Shown: in pieces, positions 34,571 through 42,507 of the stretch
Position numbering within the stretch: the first letter of the stretch is position 1
Layout: each line of letters opens with the position of its first letter
Assembly: GCA_020629275.1 (NCBI GenBank)
Contig: JAHDDQ010000001.1
Location: 56,566 to 120,565, forward strand
Length of the DNA stretch: 64,000 nt
Origin: Tenacibaculum sp.
Lineage (GTDB): Bacteria; Bacteroidota; Bacteroidia; Flavobacteriales; Flavobacteriaceae
Reading direction: 5' to 3'
Notes under the pieces: model-generated
Database searches by the model: none
The model's input: the letters and a program-made list of their open reading frames with translations, nothing else
Told to the model about the DNA's origin: nothing
Position numbers and translations under genes: made by a program

Positions 34571-35434
34571 TTAATGGTATTTTGAAAACAACTGATTAGT
34601 AATCATCAAACTATCCTTTAACGCCTCTTCATTGATTGATTGTTCATTAAGTGTACCTAATTCTTTACATCCTTCAATAATTTTTTCAGTTGCCATATTT
34701 CCTACTAAATCATCTTTAGCCATTGGGCATCCTCCAAAACCTAAAATTGCACCATCAATATTTGAGCAGCCAGTTTTTACCAACGCCTCGAGTTTCTCCC
34801 TCCAAGTATTTGGATTGCTATGAAGATGTGCCTCAAATTGAACATCGTTATGCTTTTTAATTAAATTACTAAACAAATAAGTGATATTTTCAGGTTCAGA
34901 AACTCCTATGGTATCTGCTAAAGAAATATTAGTTATCCCAAAATTATTTTTCACTTTCTCAACCCACTCCGACACTATTTCAACATTCCACTTATCACCA
35001 TAAGGATTTCCGAATGCCATAGATAAATACACAAGTAACTCTTTATTGGATTTATCAGTCAAGCTTTTAATTTTTTCTAGCCGGCCAAGCGACTGGTCTA
35101 TAGTTGCATTGGTATTCCTTAACTGAAAAGTTTCAGATATAGAGAAAGGATATCCCAAATAAGAAATCTCTTCAAAAGATGAAGCATTTTCTGCCCCACG
35201 CTCATTAGCAACTATTGCCAATAATTTACTATTCGAATTTTCAACATCCAAGCCCTGTAAAACTTCAGCAGTATCTCTCATTTGAGGTATAGCTTTGGGT
35301 GATACAAAACTTCCAAAATCGATACTATTGAAACCAACTTTTAAAAGAGTATTTATGTAATTAATTTTTTCTTGGGTAGGAATAAAATCATGTATTCCTT
35401 GCATTGCATCTCTCGGACATTCTCTAATATTCAT
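34571..35434 (-). CDS. hydroxymethylglutaryl-CoA lyase-like protein
   Basis: The 287-residue TIM-barrel enzyme resembles HMG-CoA lyase, which splits HMG-CoA to acetoacetate and acetyl-CoA at the end of leucine breakdown. Kept features are Arg and Asp in RECPRDAMQG near 3-12, FNSIDFGSFVSPKAIPQM near 35-52, two metal His in EAHLHSNPNTW near 205, the catalytic Cys in GFGGCPMAKDD near 237, and VGNMATE after it. The usual EVGPRDGLQ reads ECPRDAMQ and HDTYG reads LHSNP, so it is divergent. The ATG at 35434 begins exactly at the conserved strand, leaving no N-terminal extension. Related DRE-TIM lyases are possible. Confidence 0.78.
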   Translation of the reverse strand: MNIRECPRDAMQGIHDFIPTQEKINYINTLLKVGFNSIDFGSFVSPKAIPQMRDTAEVLQGLDVENSNSKLLAIVANERGAENASSFEEISYLGYPFSISETFQLRNTNATIDQSLGRLEKIKSLTDKSNKELLVYLSMAFGNPYGDKWNVEIVSEWVEKVKNNFGITNISLADTIGVSEPENITYLFSNLIKKHNDVQFEAHLHSNPNTWREKLEALVKTGCSNIDGAILGFGGCPMAKDDLVGNMATEKIIEGCKELGTLNEQSINEEALKDSLMITNQLFSKYH

Positions 35435-35578
35435 AATATAAAAGTAATAAGGTTGTGACAAATAATTCAAATAAAGTGTTTTATTTTTTAAAATAGATGC
35501 AAGACAAAATTTTAAACTGAAATAAGAATAATAAGCAACTGTAACTTTAATAATAAAGAATAATTTTTGGAATAAAAG

Positions 35579-35610
35579 TTGCTTTCAATATATAAAAACT
35601 ATTAACTTTG
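35579..35610 (+). promoter_or_regulatory. promoter overlapping the start of the envelope protein gene
   Basis: TTG (35579-35581), 21 bases, then TAACTTTG (35603-35610). The last three bases of the -7 box are the TTG that would be the longest start codon, so translation more likely begins at the GTG at 35617, six bases beyond the box. Confidence 0.6.
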
Positions 35611-36513
35611 AAAAACGTGAAAAATATCAACCTAATATTGTTATTCTGTTTATTAAATTTATTTGCTTTCTCAGCAGATAACTCCATTAAAATAAACGGT
35701 ACTGTTTATGAAGTTCCTGACTTAATGAGCGATTGCAATATTGTAGTTCATAAAAACGGAATTGCCTCTGTTTATGCCAAAAGTAAAGAAGACGGGACAT
35801 TTAATTTATCATTGGAGCTGGGCTATAAGTATATGATAGAGTTTTCGCAAGGAGGATATGTTACAAAAAAAATTAGTGTTGATACTAAAACTAACACCCA
35901 AGGAATATCTGAAGACAAGTCTGTGAATGAATTAGTCATAGATTTATTTCAAGCTGTACCTGGTGAAAACTATGATATTTTAGATAATCCGATAGCTAAA
36001 ATTGTATTTGATGCCGAAAAAGGAGATTTTGTTTATGACATGGATTATAACGAAAAAATACAAGCTAAAGTTCAAGACTTATGGAATACTGTTTATGAAT
36101 CTAGAAACATAAGAAATAAAAACTTCAACAAACATATGAAGTTAGCAGATAAAAAATTTGATAATGAAGAGTACGTAAATGCTAAAGTTGGTTACATTGA
36201 GGCTTTACTTGATCGCCCAATGGCTAAAAAGCCTAAAGAGAAGATAAAAGTAATTGACGGTATTTTAAATGCTCAAGAAAATAATGAAATTGCTAGTTTT
36301 GATGCAATTGAAATTAGCTCAAATGGCATACAAGAAGAAACATATGAATCCGGTAATAAAATAATACTCAAAAGATATGTTCAGGATGAAAACAGGTCAA
36401 CTAAATATCATAAGGTAAGCCATAAATATAACGAATCTGAATATTACTTCAGAAATAACACCCCCATTACTAAGGTAATTTGGGAATTAGAAACTGAATT
36501 AACCGAAAATTAA
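35608..36513 (+). CDS. hypothetical exported protein
   Basis: The roughly 300-residue protein has a signal peptide (NLILLFCLLNLFAFSAD). Residues about 28-100 look like a carboxypeptidase-regulatory beta fold (KINGTVYEVPDLMSDCNIVV, DGTFNLSLELGYKYMIEF). A charged helical region follows with a short TPR-like piece (FDNEEYVNAKVGYIEALL near 185), then a C-terminal beta segment. No ATG is available: start is TTG at 35608 or, more likely given the promoter, GTG at 35617. It shares layout, including the segment NPIAKIVFDAEKGDF, with the gene at 40401. It is followed after 22 bp by tsaC/sua5. Confidence 0.72.
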   Translation: MKNVKNINLILLFCLLNLFAFSADNSIKINGTVYEVPDLMSDCNIVVHKNGIASVYAKSKEDGTFNLSLELGYKYMIEFSQGGYVTKKISVDTKTNTQGISEDKSVNELVIDLFQAVPGENYDILDNPIAKIVFDAEKGDFVYDMDYNEKIQAKVQDLWNTVYESRNIRNKNFNKHMKLADKKFDNEEYVNAKVGYIEALLDRPMAKKPKEKIKVIDGILNAQENNEIASFDAIEISSNGIQEETYESGNKIILKRYVQDENRSTKYHKVSHKYNESEYYFRNNTPITKVIWELETELTEN

Positions 36514-36535
36514 TTTTTATAGTTAACTTTCTCAA

Positions 36536-37093
36536 ATGAAAGAACAGCTGTTAAAAGCCATCAAAGCAATTGATCATGGTGGAGTTATTGTTTATCCTAC
36601 AGACACAACGTATGGTTTAGGTTGCGATGCAACGAATGAAAAAGCTTGCCAAAAAATTATATCTCTAAAAAAAAGAACCAATCACAAAGGTTTTATAGTT
36701 TTAATAGACCATACTGACTTTATTTATGATCTAGTCGAAGAAGTTCCAGATGTTGTTTTAGAAATTTTAGAAAACACCGACTCTCCCACCACCTTGGTTT
36801 TAGATGGTGGAAAAGGAGTTGCCAAATCTGTTTTACACGAAGACGGAACAATTGCAATAAGAGTTGTAAAGAATGATTTTTGTGAAAAATTAATCGCAAA
36901 ATTTAATAAACCTATTGTTTCTACATCAGTGAACATCTCAGGAAACAAGCCATCAACTGACATTAACAACATCCCTTATGAAATATTAGGTGCTGTAGAT
37001 TATGTAGTTCCTTCAAAAACTGTTATGAACGCTAAGCCATCCTCTATTATTAAAATAGAAGCCAATGGTAAAGTAAAAATATTACGTGCTTAA
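36536..37093 (+). CDS. tsaC: threonylcarbamoyl-AMP synthase (TsaC/Sua5/YrdC)
   Basis: The 185-residue single-domain protein makes the threonylcarbamoyl-AMP used for t6A37 modification of tRNA. Signatures are GGVIVYPTDTTYGLGCDA near 14-31, KRTNHKGFIVLI near 45 (the KxR(x)2-type positive patch), TLVLDG near 89, IAIRVVKN near 106 and STSVNISGNKPSTD near 128 (SAN-like). It lacks the C-terminal Sua5 domain. Its stop overlaps the next gene's ATG by one base, and both are tRNA-maturation genes. Confidence 0.93.
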   Translation: MKEQLLKAIKAIDHGGVIVYPTDTTYGLGCDATNEKACQKIISLKKRTNHKGFIVLIDHTDFIYDLVEEVPDVVLEILENTDSPTTLVLDGGKGVAKSVLHEDGTIAIRVVKNDFCEKLIAKFNKPIVSTSVNISGNKPSTDINNIPYEILGAVDYVVPSKTVMNAKPSSIIKIEANGKVKILRA

Positions 37094-38508
37094 TGCATCA
37101 AGATAAAATAAATTCCTTTCTAAACACTCCACTACTTTTACCACTCTTTAATGCGTTAAGGCAACATACCTTCCCAAATTACCTTATAGGAGGCTGTGTT
37201 AGAGACTGTATCTTGTCAAGAAAAACAAAAGACATTGATATAGTAACCGTTGAAGACTCAGGAATTTTAGCTAAGGACATAGCTAATAAATTAGGAGTAA
37301 CCAAAGTTGTTACCTACAAAAATTTTGGGACGGCTATGTTTATTTACAAAGGGATAGATATTGAGTTTGTAACAGCAAGAAAAGAATCGTATACTGCATC
37401 CTCAAGAAACCCAACAGTAGAAAAAGGGACACTCGAAGACGATCAAAAAAGAAGAGATTTTACTATAAATAGTTTATCAATTTCATTAAATGATGATAGT
37501 TATGGAGCTTTAGTTGATCCTTTTAACGGAATTGAACACTTAGAGCAAAAGCGAATAAAAACTCCATTAGACCCTAATGTAACTTTTAATGACGATCCTC
37601 TAAGAATGTTGCGAGCTATTAGGTTTGCATCTCAACTAAATTACACAATTGATAACGAGTCACTTGATGCTATAAAGCAATTATCTAATAGAATAAATAT
37701 AATTTCAAAAGAACGAATAAACTCTGAATTAAATAAAATCATACTTTCAAACACTCCATCAAAAGGTTTGTATTTACTAGATAAAGTTGGTTTACTATCA
37801 ATAATTTTACCAGAACTCGTGCAATTAAAAGGAGTTGAATACAAGAATAATATAGGACACAAAGACAATTTCATACATACGTTACAGGTTTTAGATAATA
37901 TTTCACTTAAAAGCAATAATCTTTGGTTACGGTGGGCTGCTATTTTACATGATATAGCAAAGCCCCCAACTAAACGATTTAATAATAGGCAAGGGTGGAC
38001 GTTTCATGGCCATGAAGATTTAGGAGCAAGAATGGTCCCTAGAATATTCAAAAATTTAAAATTACCGCTAGATAATAAAATGAAATTTGTACAAAAAATG
38101 GTTCGTCTGCACTTAAGACCAATTGCTTTGACCAAAGAAGAAATTTCGGACTCAGCGCTAAGAAGAATCCTGTTTGATGCCGGAGAGCATATTGAAGAGC
38201 TAATGACATTATGTGAAGCTGATATTACATCTAAAAACAAACAAAAAGTAACTCGCTATTTACAACGTTTTTCAATAGTAAGGCAAAAATTAAAAGATGT
38301 TGAGGAAAGAGATCAAATAAGAAATTGGCAACCACCAATTACAGGCGAAGAAATAATGAAAGAGTTAAATATAAAGCCTTCAAAAGCTATTGGAACAATT
38401 AAAACAGCAATCAAGGATGCTATATTAGATGGAAAAATTGAAAATAGTAAACATGCAGCCATGGCCTTAATGTTTGAAAAAGCCAAAGAGCTCAATATTT
38501 TAACATAA
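37093..38508 (+). CDS. cca: tRNA nucleotidyltransferase (CCA-adding) with HD domain
   Basis: The 471-residue protein has the class II nucleotidyltransferase head: LIGGCVRDCILSRKTKDIDIVT near 31-52 with the metal Asp pair DID, RRDFTINSLSISL near 117 and NDDPLRMLRAIRFASQL near 160. A central HD domain follows (NFIHTLQVL near 256, WAAILHDIAKPPTKR near 283 with the HD pair, FHGHEDLGARM near 303). It either repairs the tRNA CCA end or adds poly(A); the HD domain and the Bacteroidota context favour CCA addition. It overlaps tsaC (TAATG). Confidence 0.9.
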   Translation: MHQDKINSFLNTPLLLPLFNALRQHTFPNYLIGGCVRDCILSRKTKDIDIVTVEDSGILAKDIANKLGVTKVVTYKNFGTAMFIYKGIDIEFVTARKESYTASSRNPTVEKGTLEDDQKRRDFTINSLSISLNDDSYGALVDPFNGIEHLEQKRIKTPLDPNVTFNDDPLRMLRAIRFASQLNYTIDNESLDAIKQLSNRINIISKERINSELNKIILSNTPSKGLYLLDKVGLLSIILPELVQLKGVEYKNNIGHKDNFIHTLQVLDNISLKSNNLWLRWAAILHDIAKPPTKRFNNRQGWTFHGHEDLGARMVPRIFKNLKLPLDNKMKFVQKMVRLHLRPIALTKEEISDSALRRILFDAGEHIEELMTLCEADITSKNKQKVTRYLQRFSIVRQKLKDVEERDQIRNWQPPITGEEIMKELNIKPSKAIGTIKTAIKDAILDGKIENSKHAAMALMFEKAKELNILT

Positions 38509-38594
38509 AAATATATATCTAAACAACAATAGAAACCAATGTTTGAGATAAAAAGATAAGTTCTTTGTACCTTTATTAAATAAGTATTTTAGCT

Positions 38595-40322
38595 ATGAAA
38601 AAATCTGGAGCATATCTTGCTGTTTACGCATTGGAACAATTAGGCGTTACACATACTTTTGGAATTCCTGGAGTACATACCACTGAATTGTTTGATGCCT
38701 TAAACACGTCTGAATTAATAACTCCAGTTTTAACTACCCATGAAGGAGGTGCCTCTTTTATGGCAGATGGAGTTTCTAGATCATCTAACAGTGTAGGTAC
38801 TATCGCTATTGTTCCTGCCGCAGGAACAACACATGCTATATCAGGCATAGGAGAAGCATTTTTAGACGGAACTCCAATGCTAGTTATTTCTGGAGGAACA
38901 AGAAGAGATTCAGGAAAATCATACCAGCTTCATCAAATGGATTTAGAACCTTTAGTATCCTCCCTAACGAAGGGATATTTTTTGATTGAAAAACATACTG
39001 ATATTATTGAGACCATTTATAAAGCATATGATTTAGCAACAAGTGGTGAACCAGGACCCGTTTTTATCGAATTACCAGTTGAACTTCAATTATTTAGCAG
39101 TGAAGTAGGTAGCTTGCCATCTTACACTAAGCGGACTCATAATCCAATAATAGAACAAACAGATATTGAAAAAGCAGTTCAATTAATAAAAAACTCTAAA
39201 AACCCTGGTTTATATGTAGGGTGGGGATCATTAAATGCAACTAAGCAAATTGAAAAAATTGCTGAGCATTTAGGTTGTCCAGTTTCAACTACGCTTCAAG
39301 GACTTAGTACATTTCATTCAAACCACCCGCTTCATACAGGGGTTGGGTTTGGACCAGCATCAGTACCTGCTTCACAAAAGGCATTTAAAAATTGTGATTG
39401 CTTAATCGCGGTTGGTGTTCGTTTTTCTGAACTAGGAACAGGAAGTTACGGGAGCACAATTCCTGAAAACCTAATTCATATTGATATTAACGAAAATGTA
39501 TTTGATAAAAATTACCCCACAAAAGTAAAAATTCATGCCGATGCAAATGAAGCTCTCACAAAGTTGTCTTCTGAAATAATAAAAAGCATTGATAAAAGAG
39601 ACTCAATAGAATTAGCTAATAAAATAGCAACAGATAAAAAAAATTATTTTGGCGAATGGAAACAAGGCAAAAAAGACGATATTGTTTCTCCTGGCTACTT
39701 TTATGAAGAACTAAGAAAAGTGATGCCAGATGATGGTATCATAGTTGTTGACGATGGTAAGCATACTTTTTTAACAGCTGAACTTTTTCCAGTCTACAGA
39801 AATAAAGGTTTTATTTCTCCAACAGATTTTAATTGTATGGGATTCTGTGTTCCTGCAGCTATTGGCGCAAAAATGAAAAATCCTAATACAACTGTTGCAG
39901 CTATTGTAGGTGATGGGGCATTTTTAATGACAGGAATGGAATTATTAACAGCTTCAAGTAATAATATTGGTCTGCCAGTTTTTGTATTTAATGATGGAGA
40001 ACTTGGGCAAATTTCACAGTTTCAAAAAGTACCGCTTAACAGAAAAACGTGTACCGTACTTAAAAGCCCTAACTATGAAGGAATAGCAATAGCCACTAAT
40101 AGTAAGTTTATTCAAATTAATAACGACAATGAGTTAGAAAGTAAAATAGCAGAAGCTTTTAAGTTAGCAACAGATCAACCTGTAGTAGTAAATGTAAAAA
40201 TCGATTATACGAAACAAACATTTTTAACAAAAGGGGTTATTAAAGCAAATTTATCTAGGTTTCCATTAGATCAAAAAGTTAGATTTATTGGTAGAGCCTT
40301 AAAAAGACATATTCTTGGATAA
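38595..40322 (+). CDS. thiamine pyrophosphate-dependent enzyme, acetolactate-synthase-like
   Basis: The 575-residue protein has the three-domain TPP enzyme plan: N-terminal pyrimidine domain (TFGIPGVHTTELFDAL near 20, catalytic Glu near 50 in LTTHEGGASFMADG), central domain (about 190-330), and C-terminal pyrophosphate domain with VGDGAFLMTGMELLTASSNNIGLPVFVFND near 438-467 holding the GDG-N metal motif. It resembles the large catalytic subunit of acetolactate synthase but also oxalyl-CoA or sulfoacetaldehyde-type decarboxylases. It stands alone with no small subunit or ilv genes beside it, so it is unlikely to be the branched-chain amino-acid enzyme. Substrate unknown. Confidence 0.8.
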   Translation: MKKSGAYLAVYALEQLGVTHTFGIPGVHTTELFDALNTSELITPVLTTHEGGASFMADGVSRSSNSVGTIAIVPAAGTTHAISGIGEAFLDGTPMLVISGGTRRDSGKSYQLHQMDLEPLVSSLTKGYFLIEKHTDIIETIYKAYDLATSGEPGPVFIELPVELQLFSSEVGSLPSYTKRTHNPIIEQTDIEKAVQLIKNSKNPGLYVGWGSLNATKQIEKIAEHLGCPVSTTLQGLSTFHSNHPLHTGVGFGPASVPASQKAFKNCDCLIAVGVRFSELGTGSYGSTIPENLIHIDINENVFDKNYPTKVKIHADANEALTKLSSEIIKSIDKRDSIELANKIATDKKNYFGEWKQGKKDDIVSPGYFYEELRKVMPDDGIIVVDDGKHTFLTAELFPVYRNKGFISPTDFNCMGFCVPAAIGAKMKNPNTTVAAIVGDGAFLMTGMELLTASSNNIGLPVFVFNDGELGQISQFQKVPLNRKTCTVLKSPNYEGIAIATNSKFIQINNDNELESKIAEAFKLATDQPVVVNVKIDYTKQTFLTKGVIKANLSRFPLDQKVRFIGRALKRHILG

Positions 40323-40400
40323 ATTACTGTTATTAAATATAACTTATTTGATAAAAAAAACGTTAAAACACTTATTAATACAATACAGCAGATACACCAA

Positions 40401-41375
40401 ATGATATTTAAACTGTCAAATAATTTTTTTTTAACACTGATTCTTTTGTGTTCTGTTATTTACGCACAATCCGCAAACCTTGATTTAGTACTTAAAATTA
40501 AAGATGTAGGCGGTAACCAAGTTAAAGTTGTTAGTGCCAAAGTTAGAGACGGTAGTGGTGAGCCTCCAAAAATCTATAATTCTAGGAACGGTGTTCTAAA
40601 TATTGACTTAAATTATAACAATACTTTTGTAATTGAAGTAGATGCAAAAGGATTTGAAACTTTAGAGGTAAATGTCGATTCAGAGTTACCAGATGAAATG
40701 CTTAAATACGGTTATGAGTATGCGCTTACTGTTGCGCTTGTACCATCTAGAGAAGGTTTTGAAGTAGAATACTCTGGAGACCCGGCTGTATATATTTCAT
40801 ACAATACTAAGGCTGATAATTTTAAAGTGATAAATAAATCTACTCCAACTTTTGAATATTTTGAGCGAGAGGGACGAAAAATTGATCAAACTTCTTACAC
40901 CGAAGAACCAAAAAACTCTATACAACTACCAAAAGTTGAGCCTACAGATTCAGATTTAACTACTAATAAAGCTGATTCTAGTAAAACCAAGACATCTTCT
41001 GCAGATTCCTCAAGCTTTTATAGCGAATCTTCAACTAAAGACTCATCAAAAACCAATTTTAATGATAGTTTAAATTCATCTAATAATAATTTAGTAGAAG
41101 AAGATACTATTAAAACAGTAATTAATCCAAAAGAGTTAACAGAATTAAGTAAATATAAAGCTTACAGCGATAGTACCAAAGCAGAAATGTTTTCTGACAG
41201 AGATATTAAAGCTAAAGAAGAAAGAGCAGAAATTGCTCGGCAGCTTGAAGAAGAAAAGCGAATTGAAGTTCAAACGAGAAAAATCATGGCTGAAAAAAGG
41301 AGAAATCTTTTTGAAGAAATTGCTGGAAGCAAAAAAATAATTAAGAAAAAAGACGATAACTATACATTAGATTAG
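40401..41375 (+). CDS. hypothetical exported protein
   Basis: The 324-residue protein has a signal peptide (LTLILLCSVIYAQSAN). Residues about 25-100 form a beta domain like a carboxypeptidase regulatory fold (LVLKIKDVGGNQVKVVSAKVRD, NTFVIEVDAKGFETLEV). A Ser/Thr/Asp-rich low-complexity linker covers about 185-240, and the C-terminus is a charged helix (REERAEIARQLEEEKRIEVQTRKIMAEKRR in part). Its DPAVYISYNTKADNFKV segment near 128 matches in layout the equivalent part of the gene at 35608, so the two may be distant relatives. Function unknown; a periplasmic envelope role is likely. Confidence 0.7.
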   Translation: MIFKLSNNFFLTLILLCSVIYAQSANLDLVLKIKDVGGNQVKVVSAKVRDGSGEPPKIYNSRNGVLNIDLNYNNTFVIEVDAKGFETLEVNVDSELPDEMLKYGYEYALTVALVPSREGFEVEYSGDPAVYISYNTKADNFKVINKSTPTFEYFEREGRKIDQTSYTEEPKNSIQLPKVEPTDSDLTTNKADSSKTKTSSADSSSFYSESSTKDSSKTNFNDSLNSSNNNLVEEDTIKTVINPKELTELSKYKAYSDSTKAEMFSDRDIKAKEERAEIARQLEEEKRIEVQTRKIMAEKRRNLFEEIAGSKKIIKKKDDNYTLD

Positions 41376-41557
41376 CTTCAAATTTTTATTCCCTATCAAT
41401 TTCATAAGTTTTTAACAGCACATTAATTTCATAGCTGTAAAATTATTGAATGAGTATATCATCAGCCGCACTATTTTTTCCCGAAATAATGATTTAACAA
41501 GTTATCTATTAGACTATCAGAATTAAGGGATGATACGAAAAGCTAGCTAATAACCTG

Positions 41558-41812
41558 GAGTTCGACTTATAATATACTTTCAGCTTGAATTATTAAGCTC
41601 TTTCTTCTAGGCTTGATTATGAAGGAATAGCTGAGCTATTTCGATATAATTAAAACGAAGAAGAAGTACTTTAGAAACAGATTCGCTTGTGGAAATCATT
41701 TTAAATGTAGCCTTTTTCTCTATATTTCCTTGAATTGTCCACTAATCCCACGTTAATAAAAACTACCCCCACTATTTCAAATGATTAAGAAAGCATATTA
41801 TGAGTCGAACTC
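41558..41812. repeat. MITE-like element with 24-bp inverted ends
   Basis: The left end 41558-41581 (opening GAGTTCGACTTATAATAT) and the right end 41789-41812 are inverted copies with 22 of 24 matches. The 255-bp unit has no transposase frame. It could be a miniature inverted-repeat element or the remnant of an insertion sequence. No target duplication was confirmed by eye. Confidence 0.55.
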
Positions 41813-41860
41813 AGGGTACTACTCAAGTAGTAAAAATATAAGTTTGTTGGCAGCAAAAAA

Positions 41861-41891
41861 AAATCCTCTGAGGCTGCGCCTCAGAGGATTT
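41861..41891 (-). terminator. terminator of the small lipoprotein gene
   Basis: AAATCCTCTGAGGC and its complement form a perfect 14-bp stem with a TGC loop, flanked by A residues on the left and T residues on the right, so it can work in both directions. It ends 22 bp past the stop of the lipoprotein gene at 41914. Confidence 0.92.
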
Positions 41892-41913
41892 TTTTCATTT
41901 AAAAATAGATTAA

Positions 41914-42144
41914 TTAATCTTCAAGTGTACATCCTAGTGCACCAAGTTCTTTTCGTGCGTCAGAAATCTTCTCACATGAATCTTCAGCATCAGCTTTAGA
42001 AACTCCCTCAATCTCAGTGCTCTGAGCTTCGATTTCAACTGTATCTGACTCAAATCCCGGGCAGTCGCAAGTATAATCTTTCTTGCAAGAAGTAGCAGCT
42101 AATAATAATACACCAGCAACTAAAGTAAAAATTGACTTTTTCAT
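41914..42144 (-). CDS. small lipoprotein (copy 1 of a tandem pair)
   Basis: The 76-residue protein starts MKKSIFTLVAGVLLLAATSC with lipobox Cys20, followed by KKDYTCDC and an acidic body with two more Cys near 57 and 72. Mature size is about 57 residues. It is a tandem duplicate of the next gene: signal peptide and the KKDYTCDC segment are nearly identical, and the later AEDSC..IS and LGC.LE elements match in position. Function unknown; four Cys in the mature chain suggest disulfides. Followed by a strong terminator. Confidence 0.8.
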   Translation of the reverse strand: MKKSIFTLVAGVLLLAATSCKKDYTCDCPGFESDTVEIEAQSTEIEGVSKADAEDSCEKISDARKELGALGCTLED

Positions 42145-42223
42145 TTTTATTAAGTTTTATAATTTGTTCGAAAGTATAGATTTATTTTTACAAAAAATAA
42201 TTTGTATGCATTAAAGTTGAAAC

Positions 42224-42463
42224 CTAAATAACGTCTAGTTTACATTCTTGATCTGCGTCAAATCCGCCTATAGAAACTGAACCACTCATAGACTCACACT
42301 CAGCTTTAGCATCATCCAATTTAGAATCTTCAATTTGAGAAGTTGAAGTTTGCTCAGTGCCTAAATCATCTGTGTAAACACAGTCACACGTATAATCTTT
42401 TTTGCATGAAGTAGCTGCAATTAATAAAACACCTGCAACTAAAGTATAAATTGATTTTTTCAT
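42224..42463 (-). CDS. small lipoprotein (copy 2 of a tandem pair)
   Basis: The 79-residue protein shares MKKSIYTLVAGVLL and TSCKKDYTCDC with its neighbour, then has an acidic, Ser/Thr-rich body with Cys in AKAECESMSG near 55 and QECKLDV at the end. A 79-bp gap separates the copies. It lies downstream of the M2 peptidase gene by 44 bp in reverse order (the peptidase ends at 42508), so all three may be read from one direction. No homologue with known function is recognised. Confidence 0.8.
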   Translation of the reverse strand: MKKSIYTLVAGVLLIAATSCKKDYTCDCVYTDDLGTEQTSTSQIEDSKLDDAKAECESMSGSVSIGGFDADQECKLDVI

Positions 42464-42507
42464 AGTATGTATTGTTTTAATTTAGCGCGAACTTAACAAA
42501 TGTTATG

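Larger units (their letters stand above)
41376..41913. other. 538-bp gene-free stretch
   Basis: No credible gene was found between the exported protein gene and the small lipoprotein gene. The stretch holds an inverted-repeat pair (41558-41581 and 41789-41812) around about 207 bp without a long frame, and a terminator hairpin near its right end. Frames in it are short and broken, and one short open frame crosses the terminator, so it is not coding. It may be a decayed or miniature mobile element. Confidence 0.6.

Noticed and set aside
41555..41575. tRNA T-arm-like sequence (GAGTTCGACTT)
   Set aside because: No acceptor stem, anticodon arm or D-arm could be placed around it, and it is part of the inverted repeat.
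41781..41999. open frame on the plus strand near the small lipoprotein gene
   Set aside because: It reads through a strong terminator hairpin, overlaps the inverted-repeat end and the lipoprotein gene, and has no family likeness.
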